Below, piece by piece: positions 23,420 to 35,057 of a DNA stretch of 64,000 bases. Source of the DNA: Clitoria ternatea (Eukaryota; Streptophyta; Magnoliopsida; Fabales; Fabaceae); the NCBI GenBank assembly GCA_037962975.1, contig CM075669.1:89572001-89636000 (forward strand), read 5' to 3'. The notes beneath the pieces were generated by a model. That model did not search any database. It worked only from the letters and a program-made list of their open reading frames with translations, and was not told where the DNA came from. Position 1 is the first letter of the stretch. Every line of letters begins with the position of its first letter. Position numbers and translations under genes: made by a program.

Positions 23420-26400
23420 TGTAACACCCCGAAAATGGGGGTAAATTTTTCACGATTTTAGAATAATTATAAGTAGAGGAAACGCGATATATAAAATGTT
23501 GAGTGATTACCCTGGATCATTAAATAACCTATCTCATATATGAAGATACGAGAAGGTATCAGAGTGCTCCTTGGACGATCAGACTCGAGATCGTCACAAG
23601 AGAAAAGCAGAAAATTGGATAAAATTTAAGAGTTATTAAGATACATAGTAAAAAGGGGATGAAGGGTGCCTCATCAATTTGTTAAACTTTAATAATACAA
23701 TTTCATAGTAAAAACATCATTTCCATAATGGGTGAGTTCCAAAACAAGCAAGAAAATTGAGCCAAGAAGCAAAAATGAAGAAACTGGATACAGGGCAACT
23801 CACTCGAGCGAGTCCCTGTCTTGCTTGAGCGAGTCCCTGTCTCACTTGAGCAAGACCCACATGGGTCGCTTGGGCGAGGCCAGCGAGCGTGAGTGAAAAT
23901 GCTCACGAACCGAAATCACGCTCGCTCGCTTGAGCAAATCGCCACCCAAAGACCATTTCGCTTGAGCAAAAATGGTCTAGAACTATTCTGCCATAATTTC
24001 GCTCGAGCGAGGCAAAGCCCGCTTGAGCGAATTACCTCCAGTAACTCCCACCTCATACATAAGTATCTCGCTTGGGCGAGACACCAGTTCGCCTGAGCAA
24101 ACCTCGTCCAGAAACAACTCCATACCACACTCACTTAAGCGAAGGCGAGACCGCTCGACCGAGAAACGTCCATTATGCACATGCCAAGTGCAGAGTCGCC
24201 TCGCCTGAGCGAGAACCAATCTCGCTTGAGCGAGATTAGGACAGAGGCCATATAACTGATAAAGGGGATTCACGCTTGAGCGAGAATCCATCTCTCTTGA
24301 GCGAGATTATCAGCTCATGCGCAGAAAACATGAAAATTTCACAACTTTACATACCAAAACTCCTACTAAGCAAATTTGATCAAAATTAACATATCATACA
24401 CATGCTAATAAGTGTTTAAAACTTGTCTCTAGCAATCATACTCAATAATTTCCATTCTAATTCATTAATCATATCAAAATCAAGCTTATCATCTCATATG
24501 CTTTATAAAATCCAAAATATAAATAAATATCCATTCATTCATCAATTCTAAGAGTATACCACATCATTTTTATCATCCATACATTGTCAAGGTCATTAAT
24601 GAAAATAAGTCATACACACAAGGGTCTCATTTTTCTACATGACCTCCAAAATCATCATTCATCATATCAATTTACAAAATTAAGCATATGTACATCATAT
24701 ACTCTACACAATGACAATATGTCGACCAAGGCTCACCCACTTTCCTTCCACATTTACCTTCATCAATCCTCGACCTCCAAAAGAGTAGGATTTACATCAC
24801 ACCTACGTCAAACTTAAAATGGAAACTAGGAGGTGAGCAACATAATCCAAATGTATCAAAGTCATACATTATAATGATATCCATACATGCTCACATATGA
24901 AACACTTCACAAGGACATCGTAGTTTCATTCACATACTATATCATTCATAGCAACATGTTACATACTCAAGGAATACATCCACAACACACATATTTAAAT
25001 CCTTGGTATTCTTAATAACATCAACATACATATAATGTTAGTACCACATTTCTTCCCTCTTTATATCTCAATCATCCGTCGCTACCACGGGCTTTCAACT
25101 AGGCATATCTCCGGCTATATGCAAATGCTCTTATAGCTAATGCATATGCATAAAGAATTATTATCAAATGCAGATCCGACTGTGGGAAACAACAACATAC
25201 TAAATGTGTGTTAAGCATAGGTGTGCTACTATGCCTCTACTGTAGTAGAAAAATGTGTACACATATACCTCAATTCATGCATGCTCAATAACATACTTTT
25301 ACTGGTACCAAACCGCTCTCACCCATCTGTAGCACTAGCCACCCCGTGACTTGCGGATCTATAATCATGGCCTTACTTGCCACCAGTGATACAGGCCCCT
25401 CCCGAACACATAAGGAGAGAGCCATGTCCCGTCAGACACCGAGGTAACTTTCTCATCACAGAGCCACCCGCCCACTGGGCCCGCCACATAGGTTGCCTCG
25501 TCACCAAACTATGGACAGCTTTGTGATTCCCAAAATCACTACGGAAATACAACAATATACCCGTGCACAGGGTCGCCCTCCCACTGGGCCCGCCTAGTGG
25601 AACCCCTAACATTCCACATAGGCAGCATATGATATGCCATGGATGCAAATGCCAATCAATGAGTTCTCACTCTATGCATCCTATCATGCTACTCTACATT
25701 CAATAATTCACCATAACCACTTAATGGATTTCGTATACTCATCATTTTCAACCATCACCAATTCTTATTGGATTTCATACACATCAATAGTTAGTGGCAA
25801 TCATTCTTTATCAATTCACACATCATGGGATGTTCAACAATATATCAATTAATAAAACCATGGTCATCAAGCCTTTCACAACAACTCTTATCAACATGAG
25901 TCAAGTCTCATCATAAACATCATCCCAAAACACATGCCACATAGCTTTAATTACTCTAAATGCATTTTAATCATATAATCATCAAATCACTCATCCAAAC
26001 CAAATTAGCAATACACAACTATATACACACACATCACTAATGGATGAAATCATGCATTTAGAATAGTTACCCTCTCCTACCTCAAGAGAAGTAGTAATCA
26101 ACGCGGTTTGATAGTTTCACCTCGTCGATGGGGTTGTTTCCTACATTATACAATGTACCACATAATTATTTTTTATTCAATCACCATGACTAAATGTTCA
26201 TTTTCATTTACTTGGTGTTTATATCACTTTAAATTCTCAAACCTCATTTATTTCATTAATTCCACCACAACCACCATGGGTTAGGTGTCCAAATTCATTA
26301 TCATGCATTATTAATATCAAACCCATTATTAGGTTTCCACACTAATGGTTCCCAACAACCATTATCAATTATTCACCATCATTAATGGTCATTACTCATC

Positions 26401-27308
26401 CTAAATAGCATCTCCCATCAATAATAAATACACATTACCCACATTTCTTATTTTCCCCAATTTATAGGGTTAAGGTTTCATTAAAAACCCAACAACCATC
26501 ATAAATGTTTATCATTTCCCATCATCTTCATGTCATTTTTGTGTTCAACATTGTGCCCTCATAAAACTCACATTAAAACACCCCACCTTAGGGTTTCTCA
26601 TCATAAATGCTTCCCATTCATAACCCACATGCATTAAACTCTCTCCCCACAACCTTTACCCAAAACCTAGGGCTAAAGCTCAAGAAAAGTGATGAGGAAA
26701 CCTTACCTTAAGCCAAAAGAAATGAGCTCCAAGAATGGGGAAGAAAGAACACGAAAATAGAGTGGGAGAGGGGGAGCTTCAAAGCACCAATGTTATCCCT
26801 TCCAAGCTTGAAGCAACTAAAATGGATGAAGGAGGAAGGGCACCCACACTTGCTAGGGTTTTCTTTTTAGAAGAAGAAAAAGATAAAGTGATGAATAGAA
26901 AAAAGAGTGTGAAGGGAGAAGAAGAGGTAACGTGAATAGGAGAAGGGAAAGGATTTTTTTTTTTGCATTTCATTTTAGTCCCTTCACTTAAAATTCTCCA
27001 TTTTAAGTCTAACAGGATCTCTGTTCGGGCTCAATACTTTATCTAAAATTATTCCGAATGCATATTCGGACTCCCAATAATATTCTTAATTGCCCTGACC
27101 AATATCACCTTACTCGGAGATACTTGGTCCGACACCCATATTTTAATCGGTATTATTCTAGCTCATATAGCCTCAATAAATTATAAATAATCCTCAAAAT
27201 ATAAATTTAATTATCTTTAATATTTTGGGACATTTATTAACCCCGCATATAATTATTCAATATTTACTCTCCTCATTTAGTTATTTATATAAAATCTGGG
27301 GTGTTACA
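23420..27308 (-). repeat. 5' LTR of outer Tekay-like element, uninterrupted, 3889 bp
   Basis: Runs from TGTAACACCCCG to GGGGTGTTACA, with matching inverted ends. This copy is uninterrupted and preserves the pre-insertion sequence of both later elements: GACCT at 24772-24776 (Athila) and CCAGT at 25383-25387 (LARD). It carries a dense array of GAGCGA palindromes at 23795-24310. A GAAGAA-rich stretch near 26870-26940 produces spurious ORFs on both strands. The element's right flank begins AGACG (27309), one copy of its expected target duplication; the partner is outside the window. Confidence 0.92.
23795..24310. repeat. Array of CTCGCT-TG-AGCGAG palindromes in Tekay LTR
   Basis: About twenty variants of CTTGAGCGAG or its complement occur in 500 bp. 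The core is palindromic around a two-base centre. The best example (24218-24237) has perfect 9-bp arms, AATCTCGCT-TG-AGCGAGATT. Spacers are unrelated to each other, so this is not a plain tandem repeat. The same core is found in the LARD LTRs and in the solo LTR at 31945-32100 and 33545-33870. Confidence 0.85.
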
Positions 27309-27707
27309 AGACGCTCAAACAATTCATGGCTCGCTTTAACGAGCAAGCCATTTAAATCCAAAATCTAAGTTCAGAAGTGGCCCTCTATGCAATCCATACA
27401 GGGTTACACCTAGCTAAATTTTTTGACTCCTTATCCAAGAAACCCTCTCTTAACATGGATGATTTCAAACATCGTGTAGTACAGTATATAAACATGGAAT
27501 AGCGAGAAGACGATCCAATGGGAAATTTCAAATAGGGGGCCTTGAGGCCATACTTATACAATAGTAAAATAAAAGGAGGTTGGAGGGGAGATGGCTTGAC
27601 TTAGGCTCAACAAGGAATAACTAACTATCATTTGTTAAAATCCAGGGGAATCAGGATATTCATGATATTTTCCAAAAATAGAGGGGGGATCCTATAGGGC
27701 CCCCTCC
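27309..27707 (+). pseudogene. Tat-type gag fragment
   Basis: Related to the gag of the element at 43541-53133: 27313-27480 parallels 44528-44690. Shared phrases include CAATTCATGGCTCGCTT against CAGTTCATGGCCCGCTT, and both lead to a FFDSL motif. Translation gives LKQFMARFNEQ in the other copy; here it is interrupted by stops. The left end is cut by the outer Tekay-like element and the right end by the solo LTR at 27708. It records a second, older Tat copy that was the landing site of both. Confidence 0.8.
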
Positions 27708-29834
27708 TGTAACACCCTAGAGTCAACTTGCAAATCCCAATATAATTACTGTCACCATATAAAATCTCTTGGATAACTTATTTTTCGTTTGGTAATTATC
27801 AAGTGATTCACAACCTGATTCCAGAGGTTACTGATACAATATCAGAGTGTGCAACCTTTTCATAATTAACTTCTTATTATTATACATAACATCAGAGTCT
27901 TATACATATTATATTTTACAACAGGCACCTAGATCTTATAAAATATAAAGATGTAAAGTACCAAAACATAGCATACACATAATACAGCCATAGTAGTCAC
28001 GCAAGCAAGCATCAGCATCAAAAGCCTTCATAATTCATCCACACCAAGCATCATCTACTTTGTCACATGTCTTCCTGATTAACCATTAAAGGATTGCCAC
28101 AAGTAACAGAAAGAGTGAGATAAAATATTAAATAAATAGAAATTAAATTAGAACATACACAATCACGAGTAGGATGCTATGCGATGCAGATGCTAAACAA
28201 GTATTTTGTATTATACTTATGTTATTATATTCTGTTCTCTTATATGAATGAAAATGCATGATGGATCCATTCTGGTGGGAACATCTGCAGTGATTTCCAA
28301 CAATAACATTTTTACGGATATCCAACTGATACCGCGCCCCATAATACAACACCAACATCGGATAACAATACAATCATATCAATAACAAGTGTTGCGGGAC
28401 CCCCCTTAAGGACACACTGCTTAGCCCTTAAGACGGTCGTGGTATAAAACCACCACAGAGGTCTGTTGCTCAATAGAACGCGTTCCCCCACCGGGAACCC
28501 CCTCAAAGAACCCCCCCTGCGGATTCTTTGAACGACCAATGTATATCATGCATGAATGAAATAGATCTAAATTAAATTATCAAATTTCTTTAATTAATCT
28601 TAACAATAAAATTGTCATAACAATCAAATAAACATACTTTATGTATAATTCAAAGAATATGGAAACACATTTTCCATAATATTTATATCATAATCTAAAC
28701 AATATGGAAACACATTTTCCATATTATAGTATTTATTTGGTATCATACCCCAAAGAATAAGGAAAACATATTTTCCATAAAATTCTACTACTAAGATAAT
28801 TTAAAAACAATAGTTTTCTCCCTTTAAATATGTTTAAATAAACTTTTAAATTTAATTTAATTAATTATATTTATTTTATTTCAAAATAAAGTTTCTAGAA
28901 TAATAAAAATCCAATAATAATAAAAATTCTAATTTTTATAAAAAAATCATTATTTTAAGTTTTTAATCATATTTATGAAAATGCTACTGGTCTTATTTAC
29001 AAAAATTGTAACACCCCTGATTTCCTGTACTCGAATCTCGATGTGATCATCATAATTAATATAAATACGAGTAAATTTTTCGCGTTCCAAACTAAGTTCA
29101 GCATCACACCGAAACTCGAATCACAGAAAACCAAAGTGTACAATTTTAATATATTAAACCTGGATCTATAACTAGTTCGCCCATAAAGGTATATAAATAT
29201 AATAGAGTATACAGTGGAAGAATGTGTATACCGGGCACACACCTAGTCCCATATATGACGATATGAGAAAAGGCTAGGCTAGCATGCAATGGCATAATTA
29301 TAAGCCTATTAAACAACCATCTCTTACACAATTACATATATTTATTCATCATCCATCAATTCAAGGGATTATCTTATACATACTTAAAATCTCTAAATCA
29401 TCTATATCATCATACACAATTTATTCATTACACATGAATTCATAAATGATGCCGGCCAAGGCACTTCCTCTACCACTATTTACCTTCACCCAAGTTTGAT
29501 CTTTAAATCCAAACTTGTCCCATGGTAACCTGCATCACAATGCTAAAAAGGAGACCACATGGGAAAGTGAGTTATACATCCAAAATGACGAATAATATAT
29601 ATATATTGTGATCATGTGTATATGCATACAAACATCTTGTGTGCTTTGCTATCAAAACATTAAATTATCATTTAGTCATTATCTCACTATCACAATAGCA
29701 TACCAGCCTCATGAATCGTAATTCATATAATAAATAAGCACAACATATACATAATCACTAACACTGTTACTTTGCCACTTATCAACAAGGGCATTCACAA
29801 TCATTATTCTTATCAATTCATTATATCTTTAATC

Positions 29835-30320
29835 AATACCTCCTCGCAAGGGGTTTCTCAACACTCGTGGTCATCCCATTTCAAATGCATATGCAACGGA
29901 TCCGATTTCATATCACGGGTGATCGCAACCACCATAATCAATCAATCATAATCATTGGTTTCCCGCCTCGCAAGGGGTACTCCCTATAGCAGCCTCGCAA
30001 GGAGCTTTCTCGTGATCGCAACCACATTTAACAATCCTCATAGGTTTCCCACCTCGCAAGGGGTACTCCCGCCTCATGATTGCAACCATGGGCATCATAG
30101 GTGCTCGTAAGCCCTTTATCATATCAAATACCAAGTGATCGCAACCACTGGCTCATCATCATACAATGGTCCTCGCAGGGCCTTTCACATTCCATAATCA
30201 GGTGATCGCAACCACCATTACCATATCATATCATCATCACATTGGTTTCCCGCCTCGCAAGGGGTACTCCCTTCATAGAATCCCGCAGGATCTTTCATCA
30301 TTGTGATCGTAACCACATAA
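29835..30320. repeat. Two-motif array in solo LTR: CTCGCAAGGGG and GTGATCGCAACCAC
   Basis: Two phrases alternate irregularly over ~480 bp. CCTCGCAAGGGGTACTCCC recurs near 29965, 30050 and 30255 with shorter forms in between. GTGATCGCAACCAC recurs near 29920, 30010, 30135 and 30200. Spacers contain short AT-rich text. It resembles the CACTCGG arrays in style (short conserved core, variable spacers) but with different cores. Confidence 0.75.
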
Positions 30321-31944
30321 TATCAATGCTATGCCATGCCATGAATGCAAGATGCAACAATGCATATGCTCAATAACAACCTCACAAGGATATCTCACCC
30401 TCTCAGTTAGGGGTATATTATATATTTTAGTTTTATCATCAATGGCGTATAAATATTCACAAGGCCCCTCAAGGCACATCATTCAAATAATTGGCATTCA
30501 ATGGCCACAAACACCACTCATAACAATCCACACATGGATATCAAAGGCATAGCAAACATAATAATATCAATCCACACATAAAATCATTCGAGGCATATTC
30601 ACCATTCACATATTTGGCAATCATCATTGCCTTACACACATACAAGTCAACTACTTGTATCCACCGCTAGAATGTCATAATATTTCATTTTATCTATCAA
30701 TATCCTTACATATATTCATTGGGGATTTCCAACCCAACACAAGAGTATCATAATAATTTTCCATAATTATCAAGTTGCCATTCCAAACAATTCAATACAT
30801 ATACATGGCAATGCAAGCATGAGTATCAATCACATACACAATCTCTATTAAATTTACTCATGCAATTTGAATGTTAACTCCTCTCCTACCTTAAGGGAAG
30901 AGCCGAACCATTCCAATGCTCCAAGAGCTCCTTTACACCCTTCGGAATACGATCTACATATTATACATATACACTCATACAATTAATAAGCCATTACAAG
31001 GCATTCCTCATAGTTTTAGACATTTTCTAGCTTATCATCAAGTCTTAGACTTGTTAAATGCCAAGTTATATAATTGTATTAGGCTTCGGGAATTCCTTTC
31101 CCAAAGTCAAGATCCTTTAGATGATAAATGCCAACTAACCCAACAACTGCTACCAATACTCATTAATCACCATCAATAGCCATCTTCCATCATTAATATC
31201 CTTCCCCAATGTCATTAAACATACATTTTACTCTCCTTTCACACTTCCCCCTATTTATTAAAGTTAGGGTTTCACCAAAACCCATCAACATCATAATTGC
31301 TCATTTATTTTCCACCCATCCAAATATTAATTCATGCATCTCCATAATAACCCACTATTAAAGTCATAATAACAACACCCCACCTAGGGTTTCCTCACTT
31401 TAAAGCTCTCCCAACAACCCATATGCCATAAACACTCCCACAAATACATAGGACCCAACATCTAGGGCATAAAACTCATAAAGAATAGTGGAGAACTTAC
31501 CTCTCCCAAGAGCTAACATTGGGCTTCCCATAAAGGGAGAAATCCTCACGGAAATAGAGTGGGAGAAAGGGAGGAGTTCCAGCATAAGCTTCTCCTTCAA
31601 GCATCCATAAAACGAAAATGGTGAAGGAAGAGAAAACACTCCACACGGCTTGGGTTTTTGGAGAGAAGAAAAGAGGAGATGGAGAACAGCATGAAGAAGA
31701 CGAAGAAGAATAATGAAGAAAGGAGGGGAAGAAGTGACGTGAAAGGTAGAAAGAAAGTGAGAGTTTTTTGTTTTAATAATTGTTTCCCCTTAAAATATCT
31801 CACTATTACCTCATAATTAAAAATGGCAGTCCAATAATCCATCATGCCATGTTATATTTACTTTAATATCCTTTTATATCCTTAGAACCGAGTAAAAGAA
31901 GGGTCCACATAATTAAACCAAGAGAAAAGGGAAGACACACGCAA

Positions 31945-32100
31945 ACAGGGTGTCACTCGCTCAAGCGAAACCTATATTCGCTTGAGCGAGACAGCTCCAT
32001 CTCGCATAAGCCTCTCCATTCGCACAGGCGAAATAACCCCAGTACCTGTTTCCACACTCAATCGCCTGAGCGAGGTATTAATTCGCTTAAGCGAATCCAA
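31945..32100. repeat. GAGCGA palindrome array, first block in solo LTR
   Basis: Variants such as TCGCTCAAGCGAAAC, TTCGCTTGAGCGAGAC and TCGCTTAAGCGAA occur about every 25-30 bp. The core is the same as at 23795-24310. It is followed directly by the CACTCGG array, the same order seen in the LARD LTRs. Confidence 0.8.
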
Positions 32101-32109
32101 CCAGAAATC

Positions 32110-33500
32110 ATCTTTCCCAGCACTCGGGTTTCTGTTGGCAGGATTCCTTAAAACCGACCCAATATTAATTCGATTTTCACTCGGCAAACTTCAACTAAAT
32201 CCGAGTCATCTCACACTCGGCTTCCCACTTGACGTAACAATCTAAACCAATCCACTTTCCATTCAACCAAGTCATTCAGGGCCGACTCATACTCATATAG
32301 TCTCTCACTCGGCAATTTCAATCCAAATCCGAGTCATCTCAATCAACCCTTCACTCGGTAATTTCTCTAAAACTGACCTATCACTTATTGGGTCTTCCAC
32401 TCGGTAAATGAGGGGCATCCCACTCGGAATCCCAAATCCTTCCTCACTCAGAATATTTACTTGTCAACACCACTCGGTGTATCACAACTATAAGTCACTC
32501 GGAATGTATTCCACATTCACCACTCGGTATATTTTCACATTTCTCACTCGGAGAATACGCAGACCTTCCTTCACTCAGAAGGGGTCTCCACAATCATACT
32601 CCACTCGGAATATTCCAGCCAGATTCACTCGGCATACATTTAGAATATATCAATCTAAGTCATTACAACAGATCTTCCCTCGGAAGAGGATCACTCGGAA
32701 TTCCACTCGGGAATATCTAAACCCATCCCACTCGGGGTTTACTCATGCTTTTCTACTCGGGAAAAGGCCACACAAAGATTACTCGGGAAATTCTCCAATC
32801 AAATCCTACACCGAATGGGTTCATCAATGGTAATTCTCTAAAAATCCATTTAAGTGTTCTTCACTCGGAAAAGAAAGGCCAAACATCATAGCCTCATTCG
32901 GAATTGGATCTAAGCCTCCTATATTTCTCTCGGAATTCATTAACTTAGAATTATTCACCCAACATCATTCATATTCCAGTCGGTAAGAAGCATTAAATCA
33001 ACATAAATCCCTTATGTATGTTCTCATAAATACAAACCTGTCCACAAATCCAATCTATCGACCCACATATATAATCATACACTCGGAATGCTTATTGCCT
33101 TCACACTCACTCAGGATTCCACTCGGATAAACAATCCAAAGGCTGACTTCCTTTGTTTTTCCCACGAGTGAAGTCATTCCAAAATACTTCTGGACAACAC
33201 ACCCCACTCGGTGCCATTTCCACTCGGAATTACACTCACAGAGAGACTTCCCTCCGAATGAGTTACCTTGAACTCGGATACTTCCACTCGGAACACAACT
33301 GCTCGGAATTTCACACAGAAAGCCTCTCACTCAGAATTTTATCTACTCCCTCACTCGGAGGGTTCTGCCTTGACAAGGCCACTCGGAATTTCACTCGGAA
33401 ATTCACAACATCACAGAATTATTTTCTAAGGTTCTTACTCAAGGGAAATCTCGTTCAAAATCCCACACACTCACCATATACTTACCACACTCGGTCTAGT
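32110..33500. repeat. CACTCGG heptamer array in solo LTR
   Basis: CACTCGG followed by A, G, C or T occurs roughly 25-30 times over 1.4 kb, mostly as CCACTCGGAAT or TCACTCGGAA. Spacers of 10-60 bp are not alike. It is the longest array of this motif in the window. Confidence 0.82.
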
Positions 33501-33544
33501 ACAACTGTACCAGTCACACCTGAGTGAGCATCACCCAGCATTCA

Positions 33545-33870
33545 TACTTCCACTTTCGCTCAAGCTACTCACATTCGCTTGGGCGAAGAAAGATCCAGTG
33601 ACCAATTCCTCACTGGCTCGCTCAAGCTGATCCCTCACTCGCTTGGGCGAATGCCATTTCTCAGACCCTTCGCTTGGGCGAGACTCCATTCGCTTGAGCG
33701 AATTTCGTCCAGAGAGCAAACATTGATACTGCAAATCCCTTCCAGAGAGCAACACTGATACATAGGCAATTTCGCTTGAGCGAAATTAACCTTCGCCTGA
33801 GCGAAAATTACCCAGAAACCATAAGGCCAACACAGGGAATCCTCGCCTGGGCGAGATCCCTTCTCGCTCG
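33545..33870. repeat. GAGCGA palindrome array, second block in solo LTR
   Basis: About a dozen copies of the CTTGGGCGA or CTTGAGCGA core and its complement, including TTTCGCTTGAGCGAAA at 33769-33784 with perfect 7-bp arms around TG. Together with the block at 31945 it brackets the CACTCGG array. Confidence 0.8.
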
Positions 33871-34138
33871 GGCGAGACTATCAACACAGAGGCAAGAAAC
33901 ACAGATTTCACACAGTCCAACTTATGAAACTTCATCATAAGCCAATTTAATCATATCCATGCTATCATATACATCATATAAGACATATATAACTTGTTCC
34001 TAAGCATTCTCACTCAGAATTCCTTATTATAAATCAAATTAGATTTATTCCACATATTCTCACCCATCTTCCTCAATAAGCATCAACTATTTGCCATTCA
34101 CATTAATTATTCATTTTTATAAAATTCGGGGTGTTACA

Positions 34139-34240
34139 AAAATGCCATCATTCTAATTTATTTACAAAAATGCCACTACTTCTGATTGATTTGCAAAAAT
34201 GCCACCGCTCATTTTTATTTACAAAAATGCCACCGCTTCC
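34139..34240 (+). repeat. Short tandem repeat TTTACAAAAATGCCACC
   Basis: Four to five imperfect units, about 29-33 bp apart, each containing a TTTACAAAAATGCCA variant. One more unit lies across the insertion site at 28970-29006. The solo LTR therefore landed inside an existing short tandem repeat. Confidence 0.75.
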
Positions 34241-35057
34241 AGTTTTTAACACCGGTTGAAAATATCCGCTGTTAAAGGGTCTGATTCTGCAGAACGAAAA
34301 TAGCAGCTTTGTTCTTGCTGTTTTTGCTGTTTTTCTCATTTTAATTGTAAAATTAAATATACCAATTGATTCCAAATCATCGTACAACATCAAAACATAT
34401 CATATATCAAATTCCAAACCAATTAGCATCAATTTCACAGTTTAGTTCAAATTAAATTAAAATCTAACTATGAGTTTCTAAACAATTAATAATTAAACAA
34501 GCAATTCTAAATTAATTTCTATGTATTTAATATCTTATCTCCTCTTTCTTACCTCAATTGAAGATTTCTCAAGTGTTAACTGCTTTGCTTCCTTGTTTCC
34601 CTTAAATCTTTCAAGTGGGGTGTTGTGCCTAGGATTGCAAGCTATGGAGTTTTTCAGAAGTTGAAGAAGATGGTAATGGATGGTGGGAACTTGATGGGTT
34701 CCTAGGTGATGGAATTCATATTTATAATTGGTAAATGGCGGTGGAGAATGGCGGTGATAATTGGCGGTGGAAGAAAGAAAGCTTGAAGAGAAGTGTAGAA
34801 AAGCAGAGAGTCTTCGAGAGAGAAGATATTTTTTTAATTTAATAACGAGTTCCTTAATAATTTCTACGTTTTATTTTCGCGTTTTATTTCCGTTTAGTCT
34901 CATTTTAAATTTGATTTATGAAATAAAAATATATCTGTAACTGGAATAAAATTTCCCATTTTTTAAAATTTATTTCTTATTTTTCTGAGAAACTTTAATT
35001 TTTTTACTATTTAATTACCGATTCAAATTTAATTAAAAATTAGACTGTGACACCTCC

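Larger units (their letters stand above)
4555..27308 (-). mobile_element. Outer Tekay-like chromovirus (minus strand), left LTR interrupted by two later elements
   Basis: Minus-strand Ty3/gypsy element. Its 5' LTR is 23420-27308, the tRNA primer site is at 23401-23416, the polyprotein is 18491-23008, and the polypurine tract next to the 3' LTR is around 18482-18500. The 3' LTR is represented by 4555-5170 plus 16554-18479; its far end is beyond the window. Matching the two LTRs gives exactly equal offsets: 24772 to 25383 equals 4555 to 5166 (611 bp), and 25388 to 27308 equals 16559 to 18479 (1920 bp). A hand count over 152 bp gave 9 differences (about 94% identity). The polyprotein is dead, so this copy could only be mobilised in trans. 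Confidence 0.9.
29007..34138 (-). mobile_element. Solo LTR, 5.1 kb, of a Tekay-like family
   Basis: Runs from TGTAACACCCCTG to GGGGTGTTACA, with AAAAT on both sides (29002-29006 and 34139-34143). The flanks join smoothly into a short repeat of TTTACAAAAATGCCACC, confirming the insertion. Landmarks occur in the same order as in the outer element's LTR: a CTCCTACCTTAAGGGAAGAG block near 30885, AGGGTTTCCTCA near 31387, and a GAAGAA-rich block near 31660-31740. No internal region is present. It contains four arrays of short motifs listed separately. At 5132 bp it is the longest LTR in the window. Confidence 0.82.
27708..35052 (-). mobile_element. Solo LTR (Tekay-like family), split by a second solo LTR
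   Basis: Starts TGTAACACCC and ends CTGTGACA. Five identical bases flank it: CCTCC at 27703-27707 and again at 35053-35057. Removing the nested 29007-34138 element and its duplication leaves about 2.2 kb. No primer site, polypurine tract or coding sequence follows, which fits a solo LTR left by recombination between two LTRs. Minus orientation is inferred from the order of landmarks shared with the other LTRs. The right boundary rests mainly on the duplication; an alternative is that TGTGACACC at 35046 starts a different, truncated LTR. Confidence 0.65.

Noticed and set aside
29835..30320. CRISPR-like appearance of repeats with unique spacers
   Set aside because: This is a plant nuclear sequence inside an LTR. 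Repeat units are irregular in spacing and length, and no cas genes exist.
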